From DATKQJ01 sp035534295 (GTDB lineage: Bacteria > Chloroflexota > Dormibacteria > Dormibacterales > Dormibacteraceae), in NCBI GenBank assembly GCA_035534295.1, contig DATLSE010000028.1:1-10841 (forward strand): 10,841 nt of DNA. The letters run 5' to 3'. The notes under the pieces are model-generated. The model searched no databases. It was not told where the DNA came from and saw only the letters and a list, made by a program, of their open reading frames with translations. Shown in pieces: positions 1 to 5,887 of the stretch (within the stretch, counting starts at the first letter, position 1; the number at the start of each line of letters is the position of its first letter). Position numbers and translations under genes: made by a program.

Positions 1-91
1 CGCCACGCTACCAGAACGTCCCACGACCACGGCCCCGTTGGACCAGCCTGCCGTTGCCCTGGTTGCAGTATGGGTTGCAGTACGCTGAGAT

Positions 92-128
92 CAGCCGACG
101 GGGAGATTCGAACTCCCGGCCAGCGGTT
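92..128. other. Left attachment site core (attL), tRNA 3' sequence
   Basis: These 37 bases are identical to 10805-10841. They contain the minus-strand T-arm (GGGAG-TTCGAAT-CTCCC) and the 3' acceptor strand of a tRNA. Integration into the 3' half of tRNA genes by tyrosine integrases normally produces such a duplication. The real crossover block may be longer, to about position 138, because the tRNA-like sequence continues through the anticodon arm here while the right copy is cut by the window end. Confidence 0.85.
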
Positions 129-139
129 TACGAAACCGT
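93..139 (-). pseudogene. tRNA-Thr(CGT) 3' fragment
   Basis: Read on the minus strand, this shows an anticodon arm with loop TTCGTAA (anticodon CGT at 130-132, U33 and A37 equivalents present), a short variable region, a T-arm with loop TTCGAAT, and the acceptor 3' strand CGTCGGC plus discriminator T. No CCA is encoded. No D-arm or matching 5' acceptor strand (GCCGACG expected) is found upstream at 140-170, so this copy is only the 3' part. The outermost anticodon-stem pair is an A-C mismatch, which marks about where tRNA identity stops. Confidence 0.7.
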
Positions 140-174
140 AGTCTCCGAGATCAAATCGAAAGTCCGCTGATCTC

Positions 175-201
175 AGCCTTACGGTAACCTTACGGTAACC
201 G
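175..201. repeat. Left integrase arm-type repeat
   Basis: This 27-bp block is identical, in the same orientation, to 10730-10756. It consists of two tandem 11-bp units CTTACGGTAAC (178-188, 189-199), each containing TTAC-G-GTAA dyad symmetry. It begins 46 bases inside the left core. Tandem sites at similar distances on both sides of the core are what arm-type integrase binding sites look like; binding itself is inferred. Confidence 0.75.
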
Positions 202-222
202 ACCTAGCCCGGCCGATCTAAA

Positions 223-780
223 GTGGCGATGATGGTTGTCGCTCAGCTCGTCCTATCGGCCCTTAGCTTCGTCGCTCTGTTCGGCATCGCCCTGCTCACC
301 TATCGAATCGAGCAAAGGGCCGTCCGAGACGCGGCTCGCGAGAATCTCATCCGTCGCTTAGAGGACGTCTACCGAGCCCTGATGGAGCTATGGGATACGT
401 TCACGCGACCCATCGATCCGATGATCTGGTCACCCGGGGTTGTTCCTAGCCCCCCATCCCCTGGGAGCTGGACCGAAATCCTTCGGACGCGAGATAGCAC
501 CCGAGGCTCTTTACAGGTGTGCTTGGCTGCCGTGCCGAATGCCAGCGAGCTTTTGCCCACGGCTGCCTCACTGGTGCTCGGCATGGATGGGGACGAAACT
601 CCGAAGCAAATAAACCGGGCGATGAATGAAGTGCATCTCCTCCTGATCGAACTGTCAGAACCAATGGCTCGCGTCGGGGTGCTGGCTCGTCGACGGGGGC
701 AAAATGGCCGGGCTGAGGTTGCGGAGCCTACCCTGGCCGAGTCAGGAGACGCGCCAATCGGTCACTCGCCTGACGTTTGA
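223..780 (+). CDS. Single-pass membrane-anchored hypothetical protein
   Basis: I do not recognise this 185-residue protein. Residues about 5-27 form one hydrophobic membrane segment, followed by a basic stretch rich in Arg and Glu (about 28-58) that should be cytoplasmic and helical. A proline-rich linker (about 70-82) and a soluble C-terminal part follow. The start is uncertain: GTG at 223 and ATGs at 229 and 232 all lack a clear Shine-Dalgarno sequence. The gene lies between the left arm repeat and the integrase and converges with it, overlapping its 3' end by 53 bases. Its place at the element border and its membrane anchor would suit an accessory or superinfection-exclusion type gene, but that is a guess. 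Confidence 0.6.
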   Translation: MAMMVVAQLVLSALSFVALFGIALLTYRIEQRAVRDAARENLIRRLEDVYRALMELWDTFTRPIDPMIWSPGVVPSPPSPGSWTEILRTRDSTRGSLQVCLAAVPNASELLPTAASLVLGMDGDETPKQINRAMNEVHLLLIELSEPMARVGVLARRRGQNGRAEVAEPTLAESGDAPIGHSPDV

Positions 781-1864
781 GGGATGGCGCGACCCCGGCG
801 TATGTGGACATGGTGAGGCTGACCGAGCTATGTCCCATGAGAGCCGAGACGGTGCCCGAGTCAACCCCGCTGGCAAACATAAGCGTGGCGAAGGCATGGC
901 GCAGATCGTGGAAGGGCATCGGTGCTAGGTTCGCGGCTGCCAGAGCGTCCGCGAACTGGTGCGTGATCGTGGTCCCGTTGCGTGGCTGACCCGTCGCCGT
1001 GGTGAAGATCAGGCCAGGGATCGGTTCGTGCCAGCGCGACCCGGCCCGGTCGCGGGCTTCGGCTTGGGCCTCCCGTTCGGCGGCCAGCACGTCCACCGCT
1101 GCCGGTGTCAGCGGCACGGCGCGGCGGCTAGATCCCGACTTGACCTCCACCAGCCGGTAGGCTCCGCCGATCCGCTGGAGAGCTTGGCTGACGTGAAGCT
1201 GGCCGCCCTCCCAATCAACGTCACTCCACACTAGCCCTAGCAGCTCGCCCTGGCGCAGACCGCTATGGACGGCGAGCGTGGCGACTCGCTGAAGTTGGGG
1301 ATCTTGGATAGCGCCGAGCAGTCCCCAGGCCGCATCCGGCGAGAGAATCCGTAGCGGCACCTTCGCGACCCTGACGGGTTCAGAGAGTGTGGCGACGTTG
1401 CGGACCACCTGGCCGCGCCTCTCGGCCGTCCCGAGCGCGGCCCGGAGTACCGCCCGGACGTGGCTAGCCGTCCGGGGGGAAAGACCCTGAGCCTGGAGCC
1501 GAGTAAGCATCCGGTCCACGTCTACGGGCTGGAGCTTGGCAAGCTTCACGCGCCCCAACTCGGGGATGATCTGGCCCTCCACGATCCCCCTGTATCGGGC
1601 AATCGTCGCGGGTCGGAGCTTGGGCCGCTTGGTCTCCAGCCATCCGGTGAGGTAGGCCGCGACGGTCCCGCGCTGATCGACGGCGGGCAATCCCCCGGCA
1701 GCCTGAGCTTGGAGGACTTGGAGCTTGTCGACACACTCAGCCTGAGTCCGCGCGTAGGCGGTGCTGCGCTTGCCGTCAACGGTGATCTCCCCCGCCCAAG
1801 TGCCGTTGGCCCTCCGGTAGACGGTCCCGCGCCCCATGACTCGCTTGCTCGGCTTGGTGCTCAT
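728..1864 (-). CDS. int: Tyrosine recombinase / phage-type integrase
   Basis: This 378-residue protein carries out site-specific integration and excision at the tRNA-Thr site. It has the usual three parts: an N-terminal arm-binding region (about 8-55, motif GRGTVYRRANGTWAGEIT), a SAM-like core-binding domain (about 65-155), and the catalytic domain (about 170-370). The full catalytic set is visible: R204 (SGLRQGELLGL), K242 (VKSGSS), H319 and R322 (HDLRH), H345 (MGHSS), and the nucleophile Y355 (STYAG). Length and motifs are normal, so it should be active. The start ATG overlaps the stop of the upstream zinc-finger gene (ATGA), with a G-rich ribosome site at 1872-1877, which implies translational coupling. 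Lying near attL and reading outward is the common arrangement for such elements. Confidence 0.97.
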   Translation of the reverse strand: MSTKPSKRVMGRGTVYRRANGTWAGEITVDGKRSTAYARTQAECVDKLQVLQAQAAGGLPAVDQRGTVAAYLTGWLETKRPKLRPATIARYRGIVEGQIIPELGRVKLAKLQPVDVDRMLTRLQAQGLSPRTASHVRAVLRAALGTAERRGQVVRNVATLSEPVRVAKVPLRILSPDAAWGLLGAIQDPQLQRVATLAVHSGLRQGELLGLVWSDVDWEGGQLHVSQALQRIGGAYRLVEVKSGSSRRAVPLTPAAVDVLAAEREAQAEARDRAGSRWHEPIPGLIFTTATGQPRNGTTITHQFADALAAANLAPMPFHDLRHAFATLMFASGVDSGTVSALMGHSSVSLTMSTYAGVAPSLKRQASDRLARLLTRPG

Positions 1865-2724
1865 ATGATCGCCCCCCTAGCAGCTTTTTCCTCGGAGTCG
1901 CGCTGGCGCTTCGCTCGCTGAACGCACGTGTTGGAGCAGAAGAGCTGGTTCGTCCTGGTGGGCTCCAGCCAATTTAGGCACGGCCCCCAGGCGCAAGGCT
2001 GGAGCGGCCGGGCCGGCCGCTGGCGCGGCTTGGTTCGAAGCTCGCGATCCAGTTCGAGGTATAGGGCGCCGAGCAGCGTGGCGGGCACGATGCGGGGCGG
2101 CTGGGCGATGCGCCCGGCGTAGTCGTAAATGACGCCTACATGAGCGCCCCACAGGCGCCACTCGATCGCCTCTTGGACGCAGAGCCGCGCGAACCTGACA
2201 AACGCCCGGGTGGCTTTCACCAGGGCCACGCCGTCCGTGATTGTCCCCAGCTCGCGGTAGCCGAGCCGGGCGGCGCGCCCCGGCTCGAAGGGCACCATCC
2301 TCAGTCCGTAGGTATAGACCACCACCCGGTTATCGAATCGGCGACCCATGAGGCGGCGCGACAAAGCCACGTGGCGAAGATATTTCGTCTTGAGCGGACC
2401 CGCCGCTAGCGTCTCCTCATAGGGCAGATGCCTGAAGCGGTTCGCCAGCGCCGCCGTGGGACCGGGGTCGTATAGCACGGCACTCGCCGCCTCATCGAGT
2501 GTCCCGGCCAGGTCGCGCACTTCGGCGATCTCCTGGCGCCACAGCTCGAAGGGATCGCCGAGCGGGTTCGCCAGCGATCCGTAGTCGTCGGCGAACTCCC
2601 GTATCTGATCAGGGGAGTCGGGGTCGAGCCGGGTAAACCTGCGCAGAAACGTCTTTCCTCGCGGCGGCCGGATTGCCCCACTGACCATGCCGGCATCGGT
2701 CTGGAACTCGAAGAACTGTCGCAT
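1861..2724 (-). CDS. CGNR-like zinc-finger protein coupled to integrase
   Basis: From ATG 2724 the product is 287 residues; the frame stays open to an ATG at 2883 and a GTG at 2940 (359 residues). I favour 2724 because an AGGGG lies just upstream and the extension is low-complexity, but this is not certain. The C-terminus carries C-x4-C-x13-C-x3-C (C316, C321, C335, C339 in the 359-residue numbering, with CSNTCVQRAKRQR at the end). This resembles the CGNR zinc finger found at the end of ABATE-type proteins, which are thought to be DNA-binding regulators. The rest is helical and unrecognised. The stop overlaps the integrase start by four bases, so the two form one operon. A role in controlling int or excision is plausible but unproven. 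Confidence 0.75.
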   Translation of the reverse strand: MRQFFEFQTDAGMVSGAIRPPRGKTFLRRFTRLDPDSPDQIREFADDYGSLANPLGDPFELWRQEIAEVRDLAGTLDEAASAVLYDPGPTAALANRFRHLPYEETLAAGPLKTKYLRHVALSRRLMGRRFDNRVVVYTYGLRMVPFEPGRAARLGYRELGTITDGVALVKATRAFVRFARLCVQEAIEWRLWGAHVGVIYDYAGRIAQPPRIVPATLLGALYLELDRELRTKPRQRPARPLQPCAWGPCLNWLEPTRTNQLFCSNTCVQRAKRQRDSEEKAARGAII

Positions 2725-2986
2725 CGTGCCCCTAGGGGCCGGTGGCCGCCCTGCGCTGACGGCACCCTTCGGGACCAGACCCCGGCCCGCGCCGGCGCCT
2801 TGGCCGTCGGCCGATGGCTCGCAATCGTCGCGCCATTCATAGCCGGAGCTGGACCGTGGCAGAAGTCCTGCCGGATATCTCATGTCACTGGAAAACGTCA
2901 CCGCTAGCAGTATAGACCGGCTCGGTTCGGAACGGTTCACTTATCCCCATGCAACCGCACCGCGAATCGCTCTCGGAGGGTCTAGC
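2725..2986. promoter_or_regulatory. Divergent control region between int operon and xis-rep operon
   Basis: This stretch separates leftward and rightward operons. On the minus strand a good -10 (TATACT, 2909-2914) is seen without a clear -35. On the plus strand TGGAAA (2889-2894), 16 bases, then TATAGA (2911-2916) is a possible promoter, so the two -10 elements overlap. A dyad GTTC-G-GAAC (2925-2933) and paired GTCAC boxes (2884-2888, 2897-2901) could be operators for the helix-turn-helix or zinc-finger protein. If the zinc-finger gene starts at 2883 or 2940, part of this region is coding. Confidence 0.4.
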
Positions 2987-3247
2987 GTGTCCGAACTGCT
3001 GACGCTCCCCGAGACGGCAAGGCGTCTCGGGGTAGGTGAGACATGGCTGTGGCAACAGACGGCCAAGGGCATCCTGAAAACGGTTCGCCTTCCCGGCGGG
3101 CGCCTGGTGCGCGTCCGGGAATCGGACCTCGAAGCGTTTATCGACCAACACGTCGAGGGCGCCCCGGTAGACGCCGCCGGGACCGCCGCAGTCCCGGCAG
3201 CGCTGGAGGGCCGGCGTGCCACCGCCAACCGCTCAGCCCAAGGATAA
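2987..3247 (+). CDS. xis: Excisionase-family / MerR-like helix-turn-helix protein
   Basis: This is an 86-residue small DNA-binding protein. Residues about 5-53 match the helix-turn-helix_17/excisionase pattern: LTLPETARRLGVGETWLWQ supplies the two helices, and the wing and tail contain VRLPGGRLVRVRESDLEAFI. Such proteins act as recombination directionality factors or as transcriptional switches. The GTG start is fixed by a GGAGGG ribosome site at 2975-2980, six bases away. An in-frame extension to 2882 has no ribosome site. The C-terminal 30 residues are Ala-rich and probably disordered. The gene heads the rightward replication operon, divergent from int. A 9-bp hairpin lies within its first codons. 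Confidence 0.85.
   Translation: MSELLTLPETARRLGVGETWLWQQTAKGILKTVRLPGGRLVRVRESDLEAFIDQHVEGAPVDAAGTAAVPAALEGRRATANRSAQG
3007..3032 (+). promoter_or_regulatory. Perfect 9-bp hairpin in the 5' coding region of xis
   Basis: CCCCGAGAC (3007-3015) pairs perfectly with GTCTCGGGG (3024-3032) around an 8-base loop. It starts 20 bases after the GTG start codon, where mRNA structure or a protein bound to the dyad could limit expression. There is no U-tract, so it is not an obvious terminator. It may also be a by-product of coding. Confidence 0.45.
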
Positions 3248-3425
3248 CGGCGCCACCGGCGCGTGTCCGGTGTGCGCTGCCGTTTTAGGGGTGTTCATCG
3301 CCGCAGCCAGCTTGGCGGCCGAGTTGGACCCGCGCGCCGATCCGCTCGCGACCCCGGCTGCCCGCCGCATGGCGCAGAGCTGGGCGGCAACGTACCGCGA
3401 GGTGCGCGCGCGGTGCCGACCTTGA
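3216..3425 (+). CDS. Small hypothetical protein overlapping xis and the rep ATPase gene
   Basis: This 69-residue protein is unrecognised. A GTG start with a GGAGGG ribosome site five bases upstream (3205-3210) supports translation. The N-terminal part has a CPVC pair and the C-terminal half is helical (PAARRMAQSWAATYREVRARC). It overlaps xis by 32 bases and the ATPase start by 13 bases in another frame. In the overlapped region this frame reads like protein, while the ATPase frame gives an Arg/Gly-rich string, so the ATPase most likely starts later. Such small genes between excisionase and rep are common in actinobacterial integrative elements. Coupling to the ATPase is likely. Confidence 0.6.
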   Translation: MPPPTAQPKDNGATGACPVCAAVLGVFIAAASLAAELDPRADPLATPAARRMAQSWAATYREVRARCRP

Positions 3426-4825
3426 GCGCGCCGGTAGCCGATGTCACCTTGGAGCAGGGCGACCGCCTGGCCGAGGCCATCCTGGCAGAGCCCGAGCTTG
3501 GTAGTGGAATCCGGCTAGTGTCGGCCGCCGCCGTCCGGCCCGAACGGGTGCGCTGGGCCGTCCAAGACCGCATCCCGCTGGGCATGGTCACCCTCCTGGT
3601 GGGCGAGGGCAAGGTGGGGAAGTCCACCGAAGGTTTTCGATACCTAGCTGGACTGACGCGGGGAACAGTTCCTGGAGATCTGTTCGGCCAGCCCGTCAAG
3701 GTGGCGATTGCCTCAGCCGAGGACCACCGTGCAGCGGTGATCGTGCCCAGACTGATCGCAGCCGGAGCCGACTTGTCGAGAGTGACGTTCGTCGAGCAGC
3801 TCTACGAGGGCGAGCCCGGCGACATTGAACTGGACGGTCAGGTGGCCGAGCTGGAGCGAGCGCTGGCCGAGGCCAACGTCCGGGCCTTGTTGATCGACAC
3901 AGTGGTCGCGCATATCCCCGGCCGCGTCGATTCGTACAAGGAGCAGTCGGTGCGCGCCGTTCTCAAGCCGGTATCACACATGGCGGAGCGGCTCGGCGTG
4001 GCGGTGGTTGGAATCATGCACATGAACCGGCGCGAGTCAAAGGATGTGCTCACTCGGATAGCGGGCAGCGGTGCGTTCGGCAACCTGGCCCGCTCGGCGC
4101 TGCTGTTCGGACGCGACCCCGAAGACGCCGACCCCAAGAGTCCATTTCGGATCGAACTGGTGGCGCGGTCCAACGTCACCACTGAGCCGGACCCGATCCG
4201 GCTTCGGGTCGAGCCCTTCCTGATCCCTGCCCCCGATGGAGGGCAGTCCATCCAGACCTACCGGCTCGCGGAGGTAGGGACCGCGAACTGCTCTGAGGCC
4301 CAAATGCTCAGCCCCACGGACCAAGAGGACGCGGGGGCTGAGTCCGAGGCCCGCGAGTGGCTGGCCGACCTGCTGGCACACGGCCCCGTCCCGGCGGGCG
4401 AGGCGCTGCGCCAGGCGCGCCAGGCGGGGATCGCAGAGCGCACCCTGCGGCGGGCCAAGAGTGACCTGGGAGTGCGGTCGGTGAAGGCGGGCATGGGGGC
4501 GGGCTGGGCCTGGACGCTGCCGCCCGAAGGCTGCCAAGCTCCGGAGTCCGTCCGAGATCAAACCCCCGAAGACTGCCAAGCAGTCACTGCTGGCAGCCTT
4601 CGGCAACCTTGGCAGCCTTCGGCATCATCCGAACTGCCCGCCGCCGTCCCCGCGCGGCCAGTCCCGGTGCCCGAGTCGGTGGCCGCCGCGTTGCACGTCT
4701 TCCCCACCGCGAAGGTGACTCGTCTACGAGGCCAGCCGGTCCCGGCCAATCGTCCCGATGGCGACACCGGCCAGCCCTGGGATGACGGCCTGTGGGCCAG
4801 CCTCGCTCACGGGCGCGACGCATGA
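3413..4825 (+). CDS. RepA/DnaB-like RecA-fold replication ATPase with C-terminal winged-helix-like region
   Basis: From GTG 3413 the product is 470 residues; TTG 3422 is an alternative. The frame is open back to 3263, but that extension is Arg/Gly-rich and shadows the preceding gene. Residues about 45-290 form a RecA-fold ATPase of the AAA_25/RepA type. Walker A is GEGKVGKS (64-71), the Glu of SAED (101-104) is a candidate catalytic residue, Walker B is RALLID (157-162), and GIMHMNR (200-206) and SGAFGNLARSALLFGRD (219-235) follow the RepA/DnaB pattern. Residues about 325-380 (AREWLADLL through TLRRAKSDLGV to GWAWTLP) look like a winged helix. A Pro-rich tail follows. It probably drives replication of the excised element as helicase or initiator. 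No primase domain is seen. The next gene's upstream ATG (4822) overlaps its stop. Confidence 0.85.
   Translation: MPTLSAPVADVTLEQGDRLAEAILAEPELGSGIRLVSAAAVRPERVRWAVQDRIPLGMVTLLVGEGKVGKSTEGFRYLAGLTRGTVPGDLFGQPVKVAIASAEDHRAAVIVPRLIAAGADLSRVTFVEQLYEGEPGDIELDGQVAELERALAEANVRALLIDTVVAHIPGRVDSYKEQSVRAVLKPVSHMAERLGVAVVGIMHMNRRESKDVLTRIAGSGAFGNLARSALLFGRDPEDADPKSPFRIELVARSNVTTEPDPIRLRVEPFLIPAPDGGQSIQTYRLAEVGTANCSEAQMLSPTDQEDAGAESEAREWLADLLAHGPVPAGEALRQARQAGIAERTLRRAKSDLGVRSVKAGMGAGWAWTLPPEGCQAPESVRDQTPEDCQAVTAGSLRQPWQPSASSELPAAVPARPVPVPESVAAALHVFPTAKVTRLRGQPVPANRPDGDTGQPWDDGLWASLAHGRDA
4524..4622. repeat. Four 15-bp iteron-like repeats, candidate replication origin within the rep gene
   Basis: Two direct copies, CCGAAGGCTGCCAAG (4524-4538) and CCGAAGACTGCCAAG (4566-4580), are followed by two inverted copies: 4589-4603 (13 of 15 matching) and 4608-4622, CTTGGCAGCCTTCGG, a perfect reverse complement of the first. 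The inner pair can form a long hairpin with loop TCA (4566-4603) containing one mismatch and one bulge. The forward copies encode PEGCQA and PEDCQA while the inverted copies encode unrelated residues, so the pattern lies at DNA level. Iterons inside an initiator gene, as in lambda O, are a known form of origin; the origin call here is inference. Confidence 0.55.
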
Positions 4826-4875
4826 CGTCAGAGAAGCAACCCGCAATCGTGGGTCAGAACACAGGAGGACAGGCG

Positions 4876-5361
4876 ATGATCGAAGCGACGGAAGCACGCT
4901 ACCAGATCCGCCCCGAGGCGACCGGCATGCTGACGCGGTACAGCTGCGAACTCTGCGGCGGTGAGCGCGGGCTGGAGAAGTCGCCAGTCCTAAACACCTT
5001 CGCCGACCAGGACGGCGACCGGCATGTCACCTGCACCGACTGCGCCTTCGCGGCTCCGGATGAGCTTAGGCGCCGATTACTCGCCAGCGCCGATGAGGCT
5101 GCCCGCGTCGGGACTTTGACGTCGGCCAGCCTTCGGGATCTGGCCGCGCGCATCGTTCCTTCTGACCGTGCGGAGTACGACCGCCTGGAAGCCCAGTACG
5201 ACGCCTGGTGGAAGGCCGAAGAGCTGGGCCTCCACGACCCCAGCATCGACCGCGATGGCGAGTGCTGGAAGGGAACATGCCACCACGAGATTCCGGCCAA
5301 GACCGCGCCGATGAACTCCGGACGTCCCGAGTCTCAAGACCCTGACAAGTGCCCGTTCTGA
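4876..5361 (+). CDS. Zinc-ribbon hypothetical protein
   Basis: The product is 161 residues from ATG 4876, chosen because a strong AGGAGG (4863-4868) lies seven bases upstream; an ATG at 4822 overlapping the ATPase stop (ATGA) is an alternative. Cys24-x2-Cys27 and Cys53-x2-Cys56 (CELC, CTDC) form a likely zinc ribbon. A helical, acidic middle (about 60-120) follows, and a second Cys/His group comes near the end (C130, C135, H136, H137, C159). It follows the replication ATPase in the same operon, so a role in replication or regulation is possible, but the family is not recognised. A strong GC-rich hairpin downstream (5428-5460) may end this transcript. Confidence 0.75.
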   Translation: MIEATEARYQIRPEATGMLTRYSCELCGGERGLEKSPVLNTFADQDGDRHVTCTDCAFAAPDELRRRLLASADEAARVGTLTSASLRDLAARIVPSDRAEYDRLEAQYDAWWKAEELGLHDPSIDRDGECWKGTCHHEIPAKTAPMNSGRPESQDPDKCPF

Positions 5362-5362
5362 G

Positions 5363-5494
5363 ATGAAGCGCACAACCAAATCTTCCGACGCGGCGGCAGG
5401 CTGCCCTGTGCCCGCTGCCGCACTTCGGGGGCGGGACGGAATCCTCCGCCGTCTCGCCCCACCTTCCGTCAATCCGACAACGCGCAATAGATGA
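5363..5494 (+). CDS. Possible 43-residue small ORF
   Basis: An ATG two bases after the preceding stop opens a 43-residue frame (begins MKRTTKSSDAAAG, ends NPTTRNR). It has no ribosome site of its own and would depend on re-initiation. It covers the 5428-5460 hairpin, which argues for non-coding DNA. Its only support is position. Confidence 0.2.
   Translation: MKRTTKSSDAAAGCPVPAAALRGRDGILRRLAPPSVNPTTRNR
5428..5460 (+). terminator. Strong 12-bp GC hairpin, candidate terminator or attenuator
   Basis: GGGGCGGGACGG (5428-5439) pairs with CCGTCTCGCCCC (5449-5460) over 12 positions with one G-U pair and a 9-base loop. No T-tract follows. Such T-less GC hairpins are often found after genes in high-GC actinobacteria. 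A second, weaker stem (GCGGCAG 5393-5399 with CTGCCGC 5415-5421) lies just before it. They sit between the replication operon and the next gene. Confidence 0.5.
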
Positions 5495-5506
5495 GGTGAT
5501 CTAGGG

Positions 5507-5860
5507 GTGAGTGAAGTAGATTCGACCCGACCGGTTCCCGATTCCGACGATGGCAGCTACCTTCGGCCGCCGTCGGTCCAGCAACAGATCGCCGAGAAAC
5601 TCCGGAGGCTGCCGCGCGTAAACCACGACGGCCACGAGCTTCTGCCGGCCACAGCCGACCCCACCGTCGCCCCGATCGTCGATCCTGCTGCGCCGGCCGC
5701 CCGACCGGCCATGCAGCCGAACCCGCTGCAAGGTATCGCTGGAGGCGCCACGGTCCCGGCTCCGGCCAGGGGAGGGACCCTTGAGCATCTTGCGGCCCAA
5801 CTCGCCGACGGCGACGCGCCCTTGATCCCCGACGCGTACACGCCCGCCCCGCCCCGCTGA
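5507..5860 (+). CDS. Proline/alanine-rich hypothetical protein
   Basis: This 117-residue protein is unrecognised. The GTG start follows AGGTGAT (5494-5500) by six bases, a good ribosome site. Only short parts look ordered: SVQQQIAEKLRRLPRV (about 23-38) and GTLEHLAAQLADGDAP (about 89-104) could be amphipathic helices. The middle and the end are rich in Pro and Ala and probably disordered. The first helix resembles short interaction motifs, but nothing assigns a function. It is followed after 27 bases by the coiled-coil gene and likely shares its operon. Its place between replication genes and the terminase small subunit is where phage satellites often keep genes that redirect helper assembly, but this link is only positional. 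Confidence 0.65.
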   Translation: MSEVDSTRPVPDSDDGSYLRPPSVQQQIAEKLRRLPRVNHDGHELLPATADPTVAPIVDPAAPAARPAMQPNPLQGIAGGATVPAPARGGTLEHLAAQLADGDAPLIPDAYTPAPPR

Positions 5861-5887
5861 TCAATCAATCATTCGAAAGGAGCTGAC

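Larger units (their letters stand above)
84..177. repeat. 12-bp inverted repeat enclosing the attL tRNA fragment
   Basis: GCTGAGATCAGC at 84-95 is the exact reverse complement of GCTGATCTCAGC at 166-177. The two arms enclose the tRNA 3' fragment, so a transcript across it could close a 12-bp stem around a tRNA-like body. The left arm lies mostly in the flank and the right arm in the element. The function is unknown. Confidence 0.6.

Noticed and set aside
93..170. An intact tRNA at the left end
   Set aside because: No D-arm and no 5' strand complementary to CGTCGGC; only the 3' part is tRNA-like.
1460..1921. 153-residue plus-strand ORF opposite int
   Set aside because: It lies antisense to the complete catalytic-domain integrase; high GC creates such shadows.
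3263..3412. N-terminal extension of the replication ATPase to 520 residues
   Set aside because: It is Arg/Gly-rich with no domain, overlaps a better-supported frame (3216-3425), and a GTG with an upstream GAGG exists at 3413.
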